A stretch of DNA of 64,000 bases. Origin: Calditrichota bacterium (GTDB lineage: Bacteria; Calditrichota; Calditrichia; Calditrichales; Calditrichaceae). The stretch covers positions 1 to 64,000 of the forward strand of contig RQOG01000046.1 in assembly GCA_003854985.1 (NCBI GenBank), in the 5' to 3' direction. The notes under the pieces were generated by a model, which saw nothing but the letters and a program-made list of their open reading frames with translations, searched no databases and had not been told where the DNA came from. A program made the translations under genes and the position numbers. Shown here one piece after another: positions 34,943-45,198 of the stretch (its first letter is position 1; the number at the start of each line of letters is the position of its first letter).

Positions 34943-34947
34943 TATAT

Positions 34948-36246
34948 ATGAAAATAGTACTATTAAAATGTTATTTAATTGAAATCGTTTTTATTGCCTT
35001 GAATCTTCTTCATCCGCCGCTAATTTTATATGGCCAGCTTATCATAAATTCCGAACTGCGTCCGCGAATTGAGCACCGTGATGGCTATGGCAGTTTGCCG
35101 GTCGATAAAAGCGATCCGGCCTGCTTTGTTAGTCAACGCTCCCGCCTGAATATTCTTTACAGCGATTCGCTTTATAATTTCACATTTTCTGTTCAGGATG
35201 TCCGGGTATGGGGAGATGCAACCATTTATAAATCTACGGGCGTACATGGCAGCGAAGCGAGCCTGGACCTCTATCAGGCCAATTTTGAATGGTTTTTTCA
35301 TTCTCAGGCTTCTTTAAAAATAGGCAGACAAACTTTTGCAATCGATGATGAACGGCTGATAAGTCCGAGAAATTGGAATCAGAATGGTCTATCCTATGAT
35401 GCCCTGTTATTGCGCTATGGATATAATAAATGGAATATTAATTTGGGATTATCTCTGAATAATGATAAAGAGAATAAATATGGCAATTTATTCACTCCTG
35501 ATAAAATGAAAACGCTGAATTTTATTCATTTTCAAAGGCCCTTGGAAAGTTCAGGCCGGATTTCTTTTTTATCTATTGCCTCAGGTTTCACTAAATCAGA
35601 TACAAGTGAAGTTATTTATATGAAGGGAACTATCGGAACATTCATAAATTTTAAACTGAATAATATCGAATATTCAGGCTCTGCATATTATCAATTCGGG
35701 AAAAATAAATCCGGTGTTCCTGTGAGGGCTTATTTTTTAAACTCAAATTTAACGATAAAATCAAATGCGCTATCGGTGATGGCCGGAATAGATTACCTGT
35801 CAGGTAATCCTAAACAGGCAAATCCGGATAAAGACCGATTGTTTGATCTGCTTTATGGGACGCGGCATCGTTATTTCGGATCAATGGATTATTTTAGTGA
35901 TCCGATAAAATCCACGCATTCAAGAGGTCTGGCGGATATTTTAATCAAAGGGAATAAAAAGATATTTAAGGATTTTGCTGTCCAGGCTGATTTGCATTTT
36001 TTCTATTTGCAGGATAACAAACCTGTACTAAGCGATTATCTGGGAAAAGAGCTGGATTTGTCTTTTAGTTATCAATGCGCTCCCGTTATGAAATTAATTG
36101 GCGGCATATCTGTTTTTAATTCGTCAAAATATTTTTGTGCTATGCAATCAGGAAATGTTTCCGATCGTGTGCCTGTCTGGGCCTGGCTGACAATCGATTT
36201 TAAATTAAACCTTTATAATCAAGAGATTAATTCTTTGATACGGTAA
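34948..36246 (+). CDS. Outer-membrane beta-barrel (alginate-export/porin-like)
   Basis: The 432-residue protein has a signal peptide ending near Y28-G-Q30. It then has amphipathic strands: S-E-L-R-P-R-I-E at the start of the barrel, [23 protein letters not shown] and W-L-T-I-D-F-K-L-N at the end. These fit the Alginate_exp/OprD-like barrels. Three bases separate it from the upstream ATG of the sbp frame, so it is probably part of the same transcript as sbp, cysT, cysW and cysA. It may therefore be the outer-membrane route for sulfate or a sulfur-containing anion, which is inference from position. There is no Shine-Dalgarno sequence, and the leader may be very short. Confidence 0.68.
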   Translation: MKIVLLKCYLIEIVFIALNLLHPPLILYGQLIINSELRPRIEHRDGYGSLPVDKSDPACFVSQRSRLNILYSDSLYNFTFSVQDVRVWGDATIYKSTGVHGSEASLDLYQANFEWFFHSQASLKIGRQTFAIDDERLISPRNWNQNGLSYDALLLRYGYNKWNINLGLSLNNDKENKYGNLFTPDKMKTLNFIHFQRPLESSGRISFLSIASGFTKSDTSEVIYMKGTIGTFINFKLNNIEYSGSAYYQFGKNKSGVPVRAYFLNSNLTIKSNALSVMAGIDYLSGNPKQANPDKDRLFDLLYGTRHRYFGSMDYFSDPIKSTHSRGLADILIKGNKKIFKDFAVQADLHFFYLQDNKPVLSDYLGKELDLSFSYQCAPVMKLIGGISVFNSSKYFCAMQSGNVSDRVPVWAWLTIDFKLNLYNQEINSLIR

Positions 36247-36284
36247 TAATGAATATTGTGCAAATAAAAATGGAGGATCGAATA

Positions 36285-37367
36285 ATGAGTTTTAAATCTC
36301 TGGCTAAAAAAATAAATGCTTCTATTCATGCAATAGGTTTGTTATTTCTGTTCACATTACCGTTATTGGCCCAAACTGACATATCAATTCTCAATGTTTC
36401 CTACGATCCAACCAGAGAATTCTACCAGGATTTTAATGAAGAATTTATAAAGTATTGGAAATTAAAAACAGGCCAGAATGTTACCATAGAACAATCACAC
36501 GGTGGAGCAGGTAAACAGGCCAGGGCGGTTATAAGCGGGCTGGAAGCGGATGTGGTTACTTTGGCTTTAGCTTATGACATAGACATGATAGCAAAAAATG
36601 CCGGATTATTTCCAACTAATTGGCAGTCGCGTCTGCCTCATAACAGCGCCCCATATACATCGACCATAGTTTTTCTGGTTCGTAAAGGCAATCCCAAAAA
36701 AATAAAAGACTGGCATGATCTGATTCGAAATGGTATCGAAGTTATTACGCCTAACCCGAAAACATCCGGAGGGGCTCGCTGGAATTATCTGGCTGCCTGG
36801 GCATACGCTTTAAAAAAGGAATTAGGCGATCTTTCCAGACTTAAGAATCAGACTCCTGAAAATGAAATCCTGCAAGCAGAAAAAAATGCCCGTGAATTTA
36901 TTACGATGCTTTTTAAAAGAGTTCCGGTCTTGGATTCCGGCGCAAGAGGATCAACCAATACGTTTGTACAGAGAGGTATCGGCGATGTTTTATTGGCCTG
37001 GGAAAATGAAGCTTTTCTGGCAATCAATGAACTCGGTCCCGATAAATTTGATATTGTTGTGCCGTCGGTCAGCATGCTTGCAGAGCCGCCTGTCACGCTC
37101 GTCGATAAATGGGTGGATAAACATAAATCGCGTGAGGTAGCTCAGGCATATCTGGAACATCTATACTCTAAGACAGGTCAAAAATTAGCCGCAAAACATT
37201 ATTATCGGCCTGTACTACCTGAATACGCTGATCCGGAAGATATGAAGCGTTTTCCTGATGTACTGAGAATTTCCATTGATGAAGTTTTTGGCGGATGGGA
37301 AAATGTTCAGAAAAAGCATTTTAATGACGGAGGAATATTTGATCAGATTTATTTATCCGGAAAATGA
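36285..37367 (+). CDS. sbp: Sulfate ABC transporter substrate-binding protein
   Basis: The frame is open from 36249, but the ATG at 36285 has GGAGG at 36272-36276 and gives a normal signal peptide ending A-L/Q near residue 30, leaving 360 residues. The mature protein has [10 protein letters not shown], the [13 protein letters not shown] block, and W-N-Y-L-A-A-W, all diagnostic of Sbp/CysP sulfate- or thiosulfate-binding proteins. It works in the periplasm with CysT, CysW and CysA. The next gene follows after 44 bases that hold a small hairpin. Confidence 0.92.
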   Translation: MSFKSLAKKINASIHAIGLLFLFTLPLLAQTDISILNVSYDPTREFYQDFNEEFIKYWKLKTGQNVTIEQSHGGAGKQARAVISGLEADVVTLALAYDIDMIAKNAGLFPTNWQSRLPHNSAPYTSTIVFLVRKGNPKKIKDWHDLIRNGIEVITPNPKTSGGARWNYLAAWAYALKKELGDLSRLKNQTPENEILQAEKNAREFITMLFKRVPVLDSGARGSTNTFVQRGIGDVLLAWENEAFLAINELGPDKFDIVVPSVSMLAEPPVTLVDKWVDKHKSREVAQAYLEHLYSKTGQKLAAKHYYRPVLPEYADPEDMKRFPDVLRISIDEVFGGWENVQKKHFNDGGIFDQIYLSGK

Positions 37368-37376
37368 TTAATAAAA

Positions 37377-37392
37377 TGATGATAAATCATCA
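37377..37392 (+). promoter_or_regulatory. Intercistronic hairpin between sbp and cysT
   Basis: TGATGA and TCATCA form a perfect 6-base stem around TAAA. No T-run follows, so it is more likely an mRNA-stability or partial-attenuation element than a full terminator. It could help keep the binding protein in excess of the permease. The stem is short and AT-rich, so function is uncertain. Confidence 0.3.
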
Positions 37393-37411
37393 GCAATAAA
37401 GATTTGTTATT

Positions 37412-38260
37412 ATGATGAAATTCAAATTCAAAAAATACAGTCCTCTTCCCGGTTTTGGTCTGACTTTCGGATACACAATATTTTATCTGAGTCTTATTGT
37501 ATTGATTCCGTTAGCCGCTTTGTTTTTTAAAAGTTTCAGCTTAACATGGCATCAGTTCTGGGATACGGTTACTGATATAAGAGTTTTGGCATCATATAAA
37601 CTGACCTTTATGGCGGCCTTTATAGCGGCTTTGATAAATGCTGTTTTTGGCTTTATTGTCGCCTGGATTTTAGTACGATATCAGTTTCCCGGGAAAAAGT
37701 TTATCGATGCATTAGTTGATTTGCCATTTGCACTACCCACTGCAGTTTCCGGGATTGCCTTGACCACGATTTATTCGAAGAACGGATGGATTGGTCAGAT
37801 TTTAGAACCGATCGGCATTAAAACGGCATTTTCTCCATTAGGCATAATGATTGCGCTTACATTTATCGGTTTACCTTTTGTGGTACGCTCTCTGCAGCCG
37901 GCACTAGACGACCTTGATTTGGAAGTGGAAGAAGCGGCCGCTTGTCTTGGCGCAAACTGCTGGCAGACATTTTATAAAGTTATCTTACCTGCCGTACTTC
38001 CTTCATTGTTAACAGGATTTGCCCTGGCTTTTGCCAGGGGTCTGGGTGAATATGGATCTGTTGTATTTATCTCGGGGAATATGCCTCTGAAAACCGAAAT
38101 AACTTCTTTACTAATCATTTCAAAACTTGAGCAGTATGATTATGCAGGAGCTACGGCAATTGCCGTTGTGATGCTCATAATTTCATTTGTGCTTCTATTG
38201 CTGATTAATCTTCTGCAATCCTGGAACAATCGTAGGGTTAATAATGGGGGGGTAAATTGA
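37412..38260 (+). CDS. cysT: Sulfate ABC transporter permease CysT
   Basis: The 282-residue protein has six membrane helices and the binding-protein-dependent permease EAA-like loop E-A-A-A-C-L-G-A near residues 174-181, followed by F-Y-K-V-I-L-P. The block L-P-F-A-L-P-T-A-V-S-G-I is typical of CysT/CysU. The stop overlaps the TTG start of cysW. It forms the inner-membrane channel with CysW. Confidence 0.92.
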   Translation: MMKFKFKKYSPLPGFGLTFGYTIFYLSLIVLIPLAALFFKSFSLTWHQFWDTVTDIRVLASYKLTFMAAFIAALINAVFGFIVAWILVRYQFPGKKFIDALVDLPFALPTAVSGIALTTIYSKNGWIGQILEPIGIKTAFSPLGIMIALTFIGLPFVVRSLQPALDDLDLEVEEAAACLGANCWQTFYKVILPAVLPSLLTGFALAFARGLGEYGSVVFISGNMPLKTEITSLLIISKLEQYDYAGATAIAVVMLIISFVLLLLINLLQSWNNRRVNNGGVN

Positions 38261-39126
38261 CGGATAATGAATTAATTAAATTACCGGTTGATTATTTACC
38301 TGTCCACGTTCAGGCATCGGTAAGAGAAACAGGACTTGTAAAATGGCTGCTAATAATAATTTCAACTTTGTTCTTAGGATTTTTTCTCTTTATACCTTTA
38401 ATCACGGTATTTGCAGAGGCTTTTCGTAAAGGAATTGCAGAATATTTCAATGCCTTTTCCGATCCGGCCGCTATTGCCGCAATCAGACTAACGCTCATAA
38501 CAGCTCTAATTGCAATACCGGCTAATCTGATCTTCGGTTTAGCGGCTTCCTGGTCCATTGCCAGGTTTAATTTTCCGGGGAAAAATATACTGATCACTCT
38601 AATCGATCTTCCCTTTGCTATATCGCCGGTTATTTCGGGATTTATTTTTGTTTTATTCTTCGGACTGCAGGGCTGGCTTGGACCCTGGCTTGCTGAAAAT
38701 GATATTAAAATCATATTTGCCATTCCGGGAATCGTTTTGGCAACGATATTTGTTACATTTCCCTTCGTTGCCAGAGAGCTTATTCCTTTAATGCAGGAAC
38801 AGGGGAACGAAGAGGAGCAGGCGGCCATGTTACTGGGTGCAAGCGGCTGGAAAACGTTCTGGAAAGTTACGCTTCCAAATGTAAAATGGGCGTTACTTTA
38901 TGGAGTAATATTATGTAATGCCCGGGCCATGGGTGAGTTTGGAGCCGTATCGGTTGTTTCCGGTCATATCCGCGGAAAAACCAATACAATCCCGTTGCAT
39001 GTGGAGATTTTATATAACGAATATAATTTTGTTGCGGCCTTCGCGGTTGCTTCGCTTTTAGCGTTTTTAGCCCTATTAACCCTTGCGGTTAAAAGCATCA
39101 TTGAGTGGAAATATAAACATCCATAA
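38257..39126 (+). CDS. cysW: Sulfate ABC transporter permease CysW
   Basis: The 289-residue protein has six membrane helices, [11 protein letters not shown], the EAA loop ([12 protein letters not shown]) and the C-terminal [17 protein letters not shown] block characteristic of CysW. The start is TTG at 38257, four bases inside the cysT stop region and preceded by a run of seven G. It pairs with CysT in the inner membrane. Confidence 0.92.
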   Translation: MTDNELIKLPVDYLPVHVQASVRETGLVKWLLIIISTLFLGFFLFIPLITVFAEAFRKGIAEYFNAFSDPAAIAAIRLTLITALIAIPANLIFGLAASWSIARFNFPGKNILITLIDLPFAISPVISGFIFVLFFGLQGWLGPWLAENDIKIIFAIPGIVLATIFVTFPFVARELIPLMQEQGNEEEQAAMLLGASGWKTFWKVTLPNVKWALLYGVILCNARAMGEFGAVSVVSGHIRGKTNTIPLHVEILYNEYNFVAAFAVASLLAFLALLTLAVKSIIEWKYKHP

Positions 39127-39140
39127 GCAGGATTTTTATA

Positions 39141-40232
39141 ATGAGTATAATCATTCACAATATCAGTAAAAAATTTGGCGCCTTTACCGCGTTGAATAAT
39201 ATAAATCTAAATATTCCCACAGGACACTTGGTAGCCCTGTTAGGACCTTCAGGATGCGGAAAAACAACATTATTGCGCATTATCGCCGGACTTGAAACAG
39301 CGGATACGGGTAAGGTCGAATTTGAAGGCGACGATTATTTTTCACCGGTGGTTTATGGAAAACGAATTGGTTTTGTTTTTCAGCATTATGCACTTTTCCG
39401 TCATATGAATGTGTTTGAAAATGTGGCATTTGGTCTGCGGGTTAAACCGCGCAAAAGCAGGCTATCCAAAGCAGAAATCAAGGATCGTGTTTTTTCGTTA
39501 CTCAGACTCGTTCAGATGGAGCACCTTTCTGATCATTATCCGGGACAGCTCTCGGGCGGTCAGCGTCAGCGTGTCGCCTTAGCCCGCGTGCTGGCAATTG
39601 AGCCAAAAGTACTTTTATTGGATGAGCCATTTGGCGCCCTGGATGCCCGCGTCCGGCAGGAATTGCGGCGCTGGCTTAAAAAATTACATGATGAAATTCA
39701 TGTAACCAGTATTTTCGTAACTCATGATCAGGAAGAAGCCATGGAAGTCGCGGATCAGGTTGTGGTTATGAATGAAGGTAAAATTGAACAGGTCGGAACA
39801 CCTGAAGAAGTTTATCATAAACCAGCTTCCGGATTTGTCTATAATTTTCTTGGTAATGTTAACCTTTTTCATGGCAGGATTGAGCATGGACAAATTCATA
39901 TCGGAGAAATTAGTATGGAATGGCCGGAAAATGAATTAGTAATTAATGAAGATAGTCATGAACAACTTAAAACAGCTACTGTTTTCCTTAGGCCTCATTT
40001 ATTGGAGATCGATAAAAGTCCAAATTATAAAAGCAGCTTCCGTGCAAAAATAAAACATATCAATGCCGCCGGCTCACAGGTAAAAATTGAGCTTGTAGCT
40101 TCCTGGGGCGATTCTATTGTAGCAGAGATTTCACATGAACGTTTTAAAGAACTCCAATTAAAAAAGAACATGGAGGTGTATGTTTCATTCGACAAGCAAA
40201 ATCTGTTTATAACTCCCGGCTTATTAACTTAG
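39141..40232 (+). CDS. cysA: Sulfate ABC transporter ATP-binding protein CysA
   Basis: The 363-residue protein has Walker [10 protein letters not shown] (33-41), Q-loop F-V-F-Q-H-Y-A-L-F, signature L-S-G-G-Q-R-Q-R, Walker [13 protein letters not shown] and the switch histidine in V-T-H-D-Q-E-E-A. The C-terminal TOBE-like domain (245-363) is that of CysA/PotA-type ATPases. It drives sulfate or thiosulfate import through CysTW. The gene ends the operon, about 190 bases before the bidirectional terminator. Confidence 0.93.
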   Translation: MSIIIHNISKKFGAFTALNNINLNIPTGHLVALLGPSGCGKTTLLRIIAGLETADTGKVEFEGDDYFSPVVYGKRIGFVFQHYALFRHMNVFENVAFGLRVKPRKSRLSKAEIKDRVFSLLRLVQMEHLSDHYPGQLSGGQRQRVALARVLAIEPKVLLLDEPFGALDARVRQELRRWLKKLHDEIHVTSIFVTHDQEEAMEVADQVVVMNEGKIEQVGTPEEVYHKPASGFVYNFLGNVNLFHGRIEHGQIHIGEISMEWPENELVINEDSHEQLKTATVFLRPHLLEIDKSPNYKSSFRAKIKHINAAGSQVKIELVASWGDSIVAEISHERFKELQLKKNMEVYVSFDKQNLFITPGLLT

Positions 40233-40422
40233 TTATTTGATTCTCTTATGGAATATCAATATGTGTTAATTTACTGTATTGTCTAAAACGTAATTGACCT
40301 CATGTTATAAGGATCCTATTTAAATACCGCACCAAAAGTATATTTATAGGTCAAATTAGCGAATAAATTTATGTTGAAGAATTTTTCCAAATCAGTATTT
40401 GTTCGACGCGATCAATACAATA

Positions 40423-40466
40423 AAAAATCCGCTAACTATAATTTTGCAACTAATTAGCGGATTTTT
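40423..40466. terminator. Bidirectional rho-independent terminator
   Basis: Perfect 13-base arms (40423-40435 AAAAATCCGCTAA and 40454-40466) surround an 18-base loop. The stem has a GC-rich core (CCGC/GCGG) flanked by an A-run on the left and a T-run on the right. It lies between the convergent cysA and GH3 genes and so can end both transcripts. Confidence 0.85.
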
Positions 40467-40487
40467 ATGAATTGAAAATTTTATATT

Positions 40488-43280
40488 TTATTCCACCACA
40501 AACTTACCTTTTAACCGGATATCCTGCGATGAACTGCCGATCTGAATTTCAAATTCGCCCGGTTCAACGATAAAATCATTGGATTCTATATCGTAAAAAG
40601 ATAACTCGGATACAGGAATAGTAAAGTCGATGGTTTGTTCTTTTCCCGGATCAAGCGATATACGTTTAAAACGCTTTAACTGGCGCACAGATGTTTTAAC
40701 CGAGGCTTCGATATCGCTGACATAAACCTGAATCACCTCGTCGCCTTTAAATTTACCGGTATTTTTTACCGTGCATTGAAACTTAACTTCGCCGTTCTTA
40801 TCCATCTTCCCGGACATTAATTTCAGATTGCTGTATTCGAATGTTGTGTAGGAAATACCGTGTCCGAAAGGAAATAATACCGGTTTATCGAAATACATGT
40901 AGGTACGCGGATTATTGATAAGATCATAATCGGCGAAGGGCGGCAGTTGATCGGTAGACGCATAGAAAGTTTCAGGCAATTTCCCGCCGGGATTCACATG
41001 GCCAAATAAAACTTCGGCCATGGCCGTGCCGCCGGCCTGGCCGGCATACCAGGCTTCGACAATAGCCTTAGCGTACTTTTCAGTCCCGTTCAACGCCAAT
41101 GATCCGCCGTTAATCAATAGAATTATGATATTGGAATTGACTGTGGCAATTTCCCGGATAAGATCCTGCTGAACCTGCGGCAGATCGATGGTAGAGCGGT
41201 CATGTTCTTCGCCGGAAAGTCCGGGGAAAATACCCAGCGCCAGTATTACAACATCTTTACCGGCAGCGGCTTTTTTTGCCGATTCAAAATCCTTTTGACC
41301 TAAATCCCATGTTAACCGGGCTGAGGCGCCAAGGCTGTTATCAAAATGCTCCATGATAATTTCGTATTCCTTGCCGGCTTCAAATTCTACTTTCGCGCTC
41401 ATTGGTCGTTCGCCATGTTCAGTCCAATCGTCAATAAGGAGTTTTTTATTCAGATAAAGCCTGGAACCGTCATCGGTTCGTGTGCCGATACTAAAAGTTC
41501 TTGTTTCGGGCGGGATGATTTTCCCAGTCCAGCGCACCGAAAACTGGTCTGTTTGCACGCCCGGCGCCGCCGGCTGAACAGCCCATGTAAAATTGACCAT
41601 GGAATCTATCCGCGTATAAACCGGTTCGCCTTCCAGATTCATATTGTTAAAAAATTCCGCTTTCATGCCTCTTTTTCCCGTGCCTTCAACCTCTGTAAAA
41701 TATTGGACTTCGATAGGTTTCATGAACCCGCCGCCGATTTCGCAGCCTCTCGCATAAGCGACTTTAATTCCTGATTCAGATGCTATCTTCTTAACGCCTT
41801 CCAAAGGACTTATGCGGATATTCGGCCAGCCGCTGTATATTCCCAACTCACAGTTTTCAGCATTTGGGCCTATTACAGCTATTGATTTTAATTTCTTTCT
41901 ATCCAGCGGCAGGATGCCGTCATTTTTTAACAGAACGATGGCTTTCTGTGCGGTTTCCAGCGCCAGGTCGCGGTGCTCTTTGGCATCAAGTTTTTCTTTG
42001 GGAATGGAGCGGTAAGGCACAACTTCCGGCGGATCGAATTCCCCCAAACGAAATCTGGCGGATAATACCCGGGTTAAAGCGATATCCAGATCGTCCTCAT
42101 CAAGCAGATTTGCGTCTAAAGCTTCGCGCAGATATTTCCCATAGAATTCGCCGCAGTTTAAATCGCATCCGGCCAGAATGCCGCGGGCCGAAGCTTCAGC
42201 GCCGCTTTCAAAAAAATGATGTCCGGAAACCATATCATTAATCGCCCCGCAGTCGGAAACGACATAACCTTCAAATCCCCATAATCTGCGCAGCACATCG
42301 GTTAATAGATAATAATTTCCGCAGCAGGGCACGTGGTTTAATTCATTATAAGCGCCCATAATCGAATAGGCTTTTCCTTCCATGATAGCGCTTTTAAAGG
42401 CCGGCATGTAGTACTCCCATAAACTGCGCATATCCACATCCGAAGAACCGGAATGACGGCGGATTTCTTCGTTATTGGCGATGAAATGTTTCGGCGTTGC
42501 CACTACTTTCAGATAATAAGGATGATTGCCCTGCATGCCCTTTATAAAAGCAACGCCCATTTGGGACAGCAGGTAAGGGTCTTCGCTGTAAGATTCTTCA
42601 TTACGTCCCCAGCGCGGATCTCTGGCGATATTGACCGTCGGACTCCAATAAGAAAGGCCTTTTCCGGTAAGTTTATTTTTTACCCGCGCTTCATCGGATA
42701 TGGCAGAAGCTACCCGGAAAACCAGATCGGGATCCCACGTGGCGCCCAGTGCCACAACCTGTGGAAAAGAAGTAACGCCGACATCCAGAATGCCGTGCAG
42801 GGCCTCACTCCAGTAATTATACTTTGGAACGTTTAAACGCTGTATTTCTTTCGTCTGGTTGGATAACTGGCCGATTTTTTCTTCAATGGTCATTAAGCCT
42901 ATAAGATCGTTCAGGCGTTCTTTATAGGAGTTTGGTTTGAAAACGTTGATGACTACCGTATCGTGTATTTTTTTATTATGGTTGTCTGTTGCGGTTAATT
43001 GCAGCAGATAATATCCGGGGCGGGGAAAAGTTACTTCAGTTGTCAGACTGGCCGGATTCGCAAATTTAACTTGCGCATTAGCCGGACATGACCATGCCGT
43101 TTTTAAATTTTCAATTGCAACTTTAGCCTTAAGTTTTGCCGATTGCGCTTTCTCCCAGTTGATAATCTGGTAATCGCCTGCATCAATCGAATTTTCGGAC
43201 GTCTGCGCGAAAAGAAACACAGGAATACATAATAAAATAACGGTAAAATTAATCAAAGCGCTTAAATATTTTTTCTTCAT
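40488..43280 (-). CDS. Secreted GH3 glycosidase (beta-xylosidase/glucosidase) with PA14
   Basis: The 930-residue protein has a signal peptide (cut near A-Q26), a PKD-like beta-sandwich (about 35-112) and the GH3 N-domain (about 120-430). The N-domain includes K-H-F, R-D-P-R-W-G-R-N-E-E and the nucleophile D343 in V-V-S-D-C-G-A. Then come the GH3 C-domain with an inserted PA14 module (about 520-650) and a C-terminal Fn3-like domain. The S-D-C sequence instead of S-D-W resembles plant-type beta-xylosidases, suggesting activity on xylo- or arabino-oligosaccharides, though glucosides cannot be excluded. It should act in the periplasm or outside. No transporter or regulator for a sugar-use locus is adjacent. 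Confidence 0.88.
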   Translation of the reverse strand: MKKKYLSALINFTVILLCIPVFLFAQTSENSIDAGDYQIINWEKAQSAKLKAKVAIENLKTAWSCPANAQVKFANPASLTTEVTFPRPGYYLLQLTATDNHNKKIHDTVVINVFKPNSYKERLNDLIGLMTIEEKIGQLSNQTKEIQRLNVPKYNYWSEALHGILDVGVTSFPQVVALGATWDPDLVFRVASAISDEARVKNKLTGKGLSYWSPTVNIARDPRWGRNEESYSEDPYLLSQMGVAFIKGMQGNHPYYLKVVATPKHFIANNEEIRRHSGSSDVDMRSLWEYYMPAFKSAIMEGKAYSIMGAYNELNHVPCCGNYYLLTDVLRRLWGFEGYVVSDCGAINDMVSGHHFFESGAEASARGILAGCDLNCGEFYGKYLREALDANLLDEDDLDIALTRVLSARFRLGEFDPPEVVPYRSIPKEKLDAKEHRDLALETAQKAIVLLKNDGILPLDRKKLKSIAVIGPNAENCELGIYSGWPNIRISPLEGVKKIASESGIKVAYARGCEIGGGFMKPIEVQYFTEVEGTGKRGMKAEFFNNMNLEGEPVYTRIDSMVNFTWAVQPAAPGVQTDQFSVRWTGKIIPPETRTFSIGTRTDDGSRLYLNKKLLIDDWTEHGERPMSAKVEFEAGKEYEIIMEHFDNSLGASARLTWDLGQKDFESAKKAAAGKDVVILALGIFPGLSGEEHDRSTIDLPQVQQDLIREIATVNSNIIILLINGGSLALNGTEKYAKAIVEAWYAGQAGGTAMAEVLFGHVNPGGKLPETFYASTDQLPPFADYDLINNPRTYMYFDKPVLFPFGHGISYTTFEYSNLKLMSGKMDKNGEVKFQCTVKNTGKFKGDEVIQVYVSDIEASVKTSVRQLKRFKRISLDPGKEQTIDFTIPVSELSFYDIESNDFIVEPGEFEIQIGSSSQDIRLKGKFVVE

Positions 43281-43758
43281 GACAATCTCCCGGTTAATAC
43301 TTTAAAATGATCTTATTTATGATTAATTAACATTAATGGTATCAGTTATATCGCGATTTTCGTTATGCTCCCTGGTGTTATATTCCACAAATAATCTGTA
43401 AATTTATACTTTATTCATTTAAATGCAATCGTTGAAGTGAAATGGAAAAGGTTAATAATCTGAATAACCGCTGAGATTTTATCCGCCCGGATTAGCATTG
43501 AACCATCAGCCCTAACAGGCTTTTTGAATTATGATTCCAGGATATTTTTTGAAATATAAAATTTGATATTTGTAATTTAAGATTTGTTTGTTATTTGGAA
43601 TTTGTCCCAAAAGGGACTTTTTCGGAGTGATTTATTTTTAAGATTTAAAGTCCATTTGCATTTTCTTCCGGTGAAAATTATATTCGCCCTGCTTTTTTAA
43701 AGAATTTATTACACCATTTATGTGTTACAGATTTCTTTGAGAATAACGGAGAATTATA
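43281..43758. other. Divergent intergenic region with hairpins and an iterated TTTG-rich tract
   Basis: No gene is visible. Bases about 43550-43602 are an iterated AATTTG/GATATTTG low-complexity tract. A stem GTCCC-AAAA-GGGAC followed by TTTTT lies near 43604-43622, and a weaker AGCC...GGCT with TTTTT near 43510-43530. These look like terminators, yet both flanking genes diverge from here, so they may belong to a lost gene, an attenuator ahead of the DUF512 gene, or a dispersed repeat. Confidence 0.4.
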
Positions 43759-45054
43759 TTGCTTAAAATTGTAGATATAGAATCTGGTAGCATTGCCAGG
43801 GAATTAAATATTAAACCTGATGATTACCTGATTTCCATTAATAATCATCTTATTTCAGACCGCCTTGATTACCGTTTTTTCCAGGCCGAAGAATATGTCG
43901 AAGTATGTATCCAGTCGGAAGACGGTCAAACCATCTATGAAATTGAAAAAGATATTGATGAAGACCTGGGTCTGATTCTCGAAGAAATGAAAATGAAGGT
44001 CTGTGGTAATAATTGTGTTTTTTGTTTTGTATATCAAAACCCACGCGGCATGCGCAAGGCGCTGTATTTTAAAGATGAAGATTATCGTTTCTCCTTTCTC
44101 TACGGCCATTATGTAACCACAACTACATTAAAGCAGGCGGATCTGGAGCGGATCGTAGAACAACGATTAAGTCCGCTGTATATTTCGGTTCATTCCACCG
44201 AAGAAAAAACCCGTAGATTTTTGCTTGGCATAAAGCGCGATGATCATCTGATGGATAAGATAGAATACCTGACGGCCCATGGCATTGTGTTGCACACACA
44301 GGTGGTTTTATGTCCGGGAATAAACGATGGCCCAGTCTTTGAAAAAACCATCAACGATCTGAAACAGTATTATCCCGGCGTGAGGTCTGTGGCGGTGGTA
44401 CCGGTAGGGCTGACCCGTCATCGAGAGAATCTTACCCCTTTAAGAATGCACACCCCGGAGGAATTGAAACAAACAATCGCGCAAACCAATGCCCTCCGAA
44501 ATAAATTGGAAAAAGAATTGGGAGAAAATTTTATCTACCTGGCCGACGAATTTTTTATCAAAGCCGGGATGTCTTTACCCAAAGCCGGTTATTATGATGA
44601 GTTTTATCAGATAGAAAACGGGGTCGGTGAATTCCGGGAAATGATCGATCGGTTCAATGAAGCCTTACCGGGTTTTCCGTCGAAGTTAGAACGGCTTGTA
44701 CGGATTACATGGGTGACCGGCATGCTGGCAGCCGGATTTTTAGAAAATTTTATTATTAAACCATTGGTAAACAACATAGAAAATCTTCACGTTAATCTGA
44801 TACAGATAACCAATGAATTTTACGGGCCGACTATCGGCGTTTCCGGTCTGTTAACGGGGAATGATATTTTTAATACGTTAAAGGATATTAAATTGGGCGA
44901 TCTGGTTCTTTTGCCGCCAAGGATATTGAATGATGACGGGTTGCTGCTGGATGATTGGACAATAAACCAATTAACCGATGCGTTAAATACACCCTGCCAT
45001 GTTGTTACCGAACCGATTGAAAATATTGTTGAAACCATAATAAGGTGCACATAA
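43759..45054 (+). CDS. PDZ / radical-SAM-like DUF512 protein
   Basis: The 431-residue protein has an N-terminal PDZ-like segment (1-65; I-E-S-G-S-I-A-R-E-L), a C82-x3-C86-x2-C89 cluster typical of radical SAM 4Fe-4S sites (C-G-N-N-C-V-F-C), a TIM-barrel-like middle (S-V-H-S-T-E, H-T-Q-V-V-L-C-P-G-I-N-D-G) and the DUF512 C-terminal domain. The biochemical role is unknown. The start is TTG at 43759 with GGAG ahead. The next gene on the strand is der, an arrangement I recall from Clostridia as well, which hints at a shared role in ribosome or RNA biology. Confidence 0.85.
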   Translation: MLKIVDIESGSIARELNIKPDDYLISINNHLISDRLDYRFFQAEEYVEVCIQSEDGQTIYEIEKDIDEDLGLILEEMKMKVCGNNCVFCFVYQNPRGMRKALYFKDEDYRFSFLYGHYVTTTTLKQADLERIVEQRLSPLYISVHSTEEKTRRFLLGIKRDDHLMDKIEYLTAHGIVLHTQVVLCPGINDGPVFEKTINDLKQYYPGVRSVAVVPVGLTRHRENLTPLRMHTPEELKQTIAQTNALRNKLEKELGENFIYLADEFFIKAGMSLPKAGYYDEFYQIENGVGEFREMIDRFNEALPGFPSKLERLVRITWVTGMLAAGFLENFIIKPLVNNIENLHVNLIQITNEFYGPTIGVSGLLTGNDIFNTLKDIKLGDLVLLPPRILNDDGLLLDDWTINQLTDALNTPCHVVTEPIENIVETIIRCT

Positions 45055-45198
45055 AAAGTTATAATAAACGCCGCTATTCATCAACGTGGATGTAGATTAG
45101 ATAAGAATATTAACCGGTATTTATCAATTTTTCTGGAACATAAACGCTGAATTTATGTATCTTACAAATCTTTTATGATAATTAAAGAAAGGCAGTAA

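Noticed and set aside
41346-42836. Several plus-strand open frames under the GH3 gene
   Set aside because: They have no family resemblance and follow the codon pattern of the minus-strand GH3 gene, so they are shadows.
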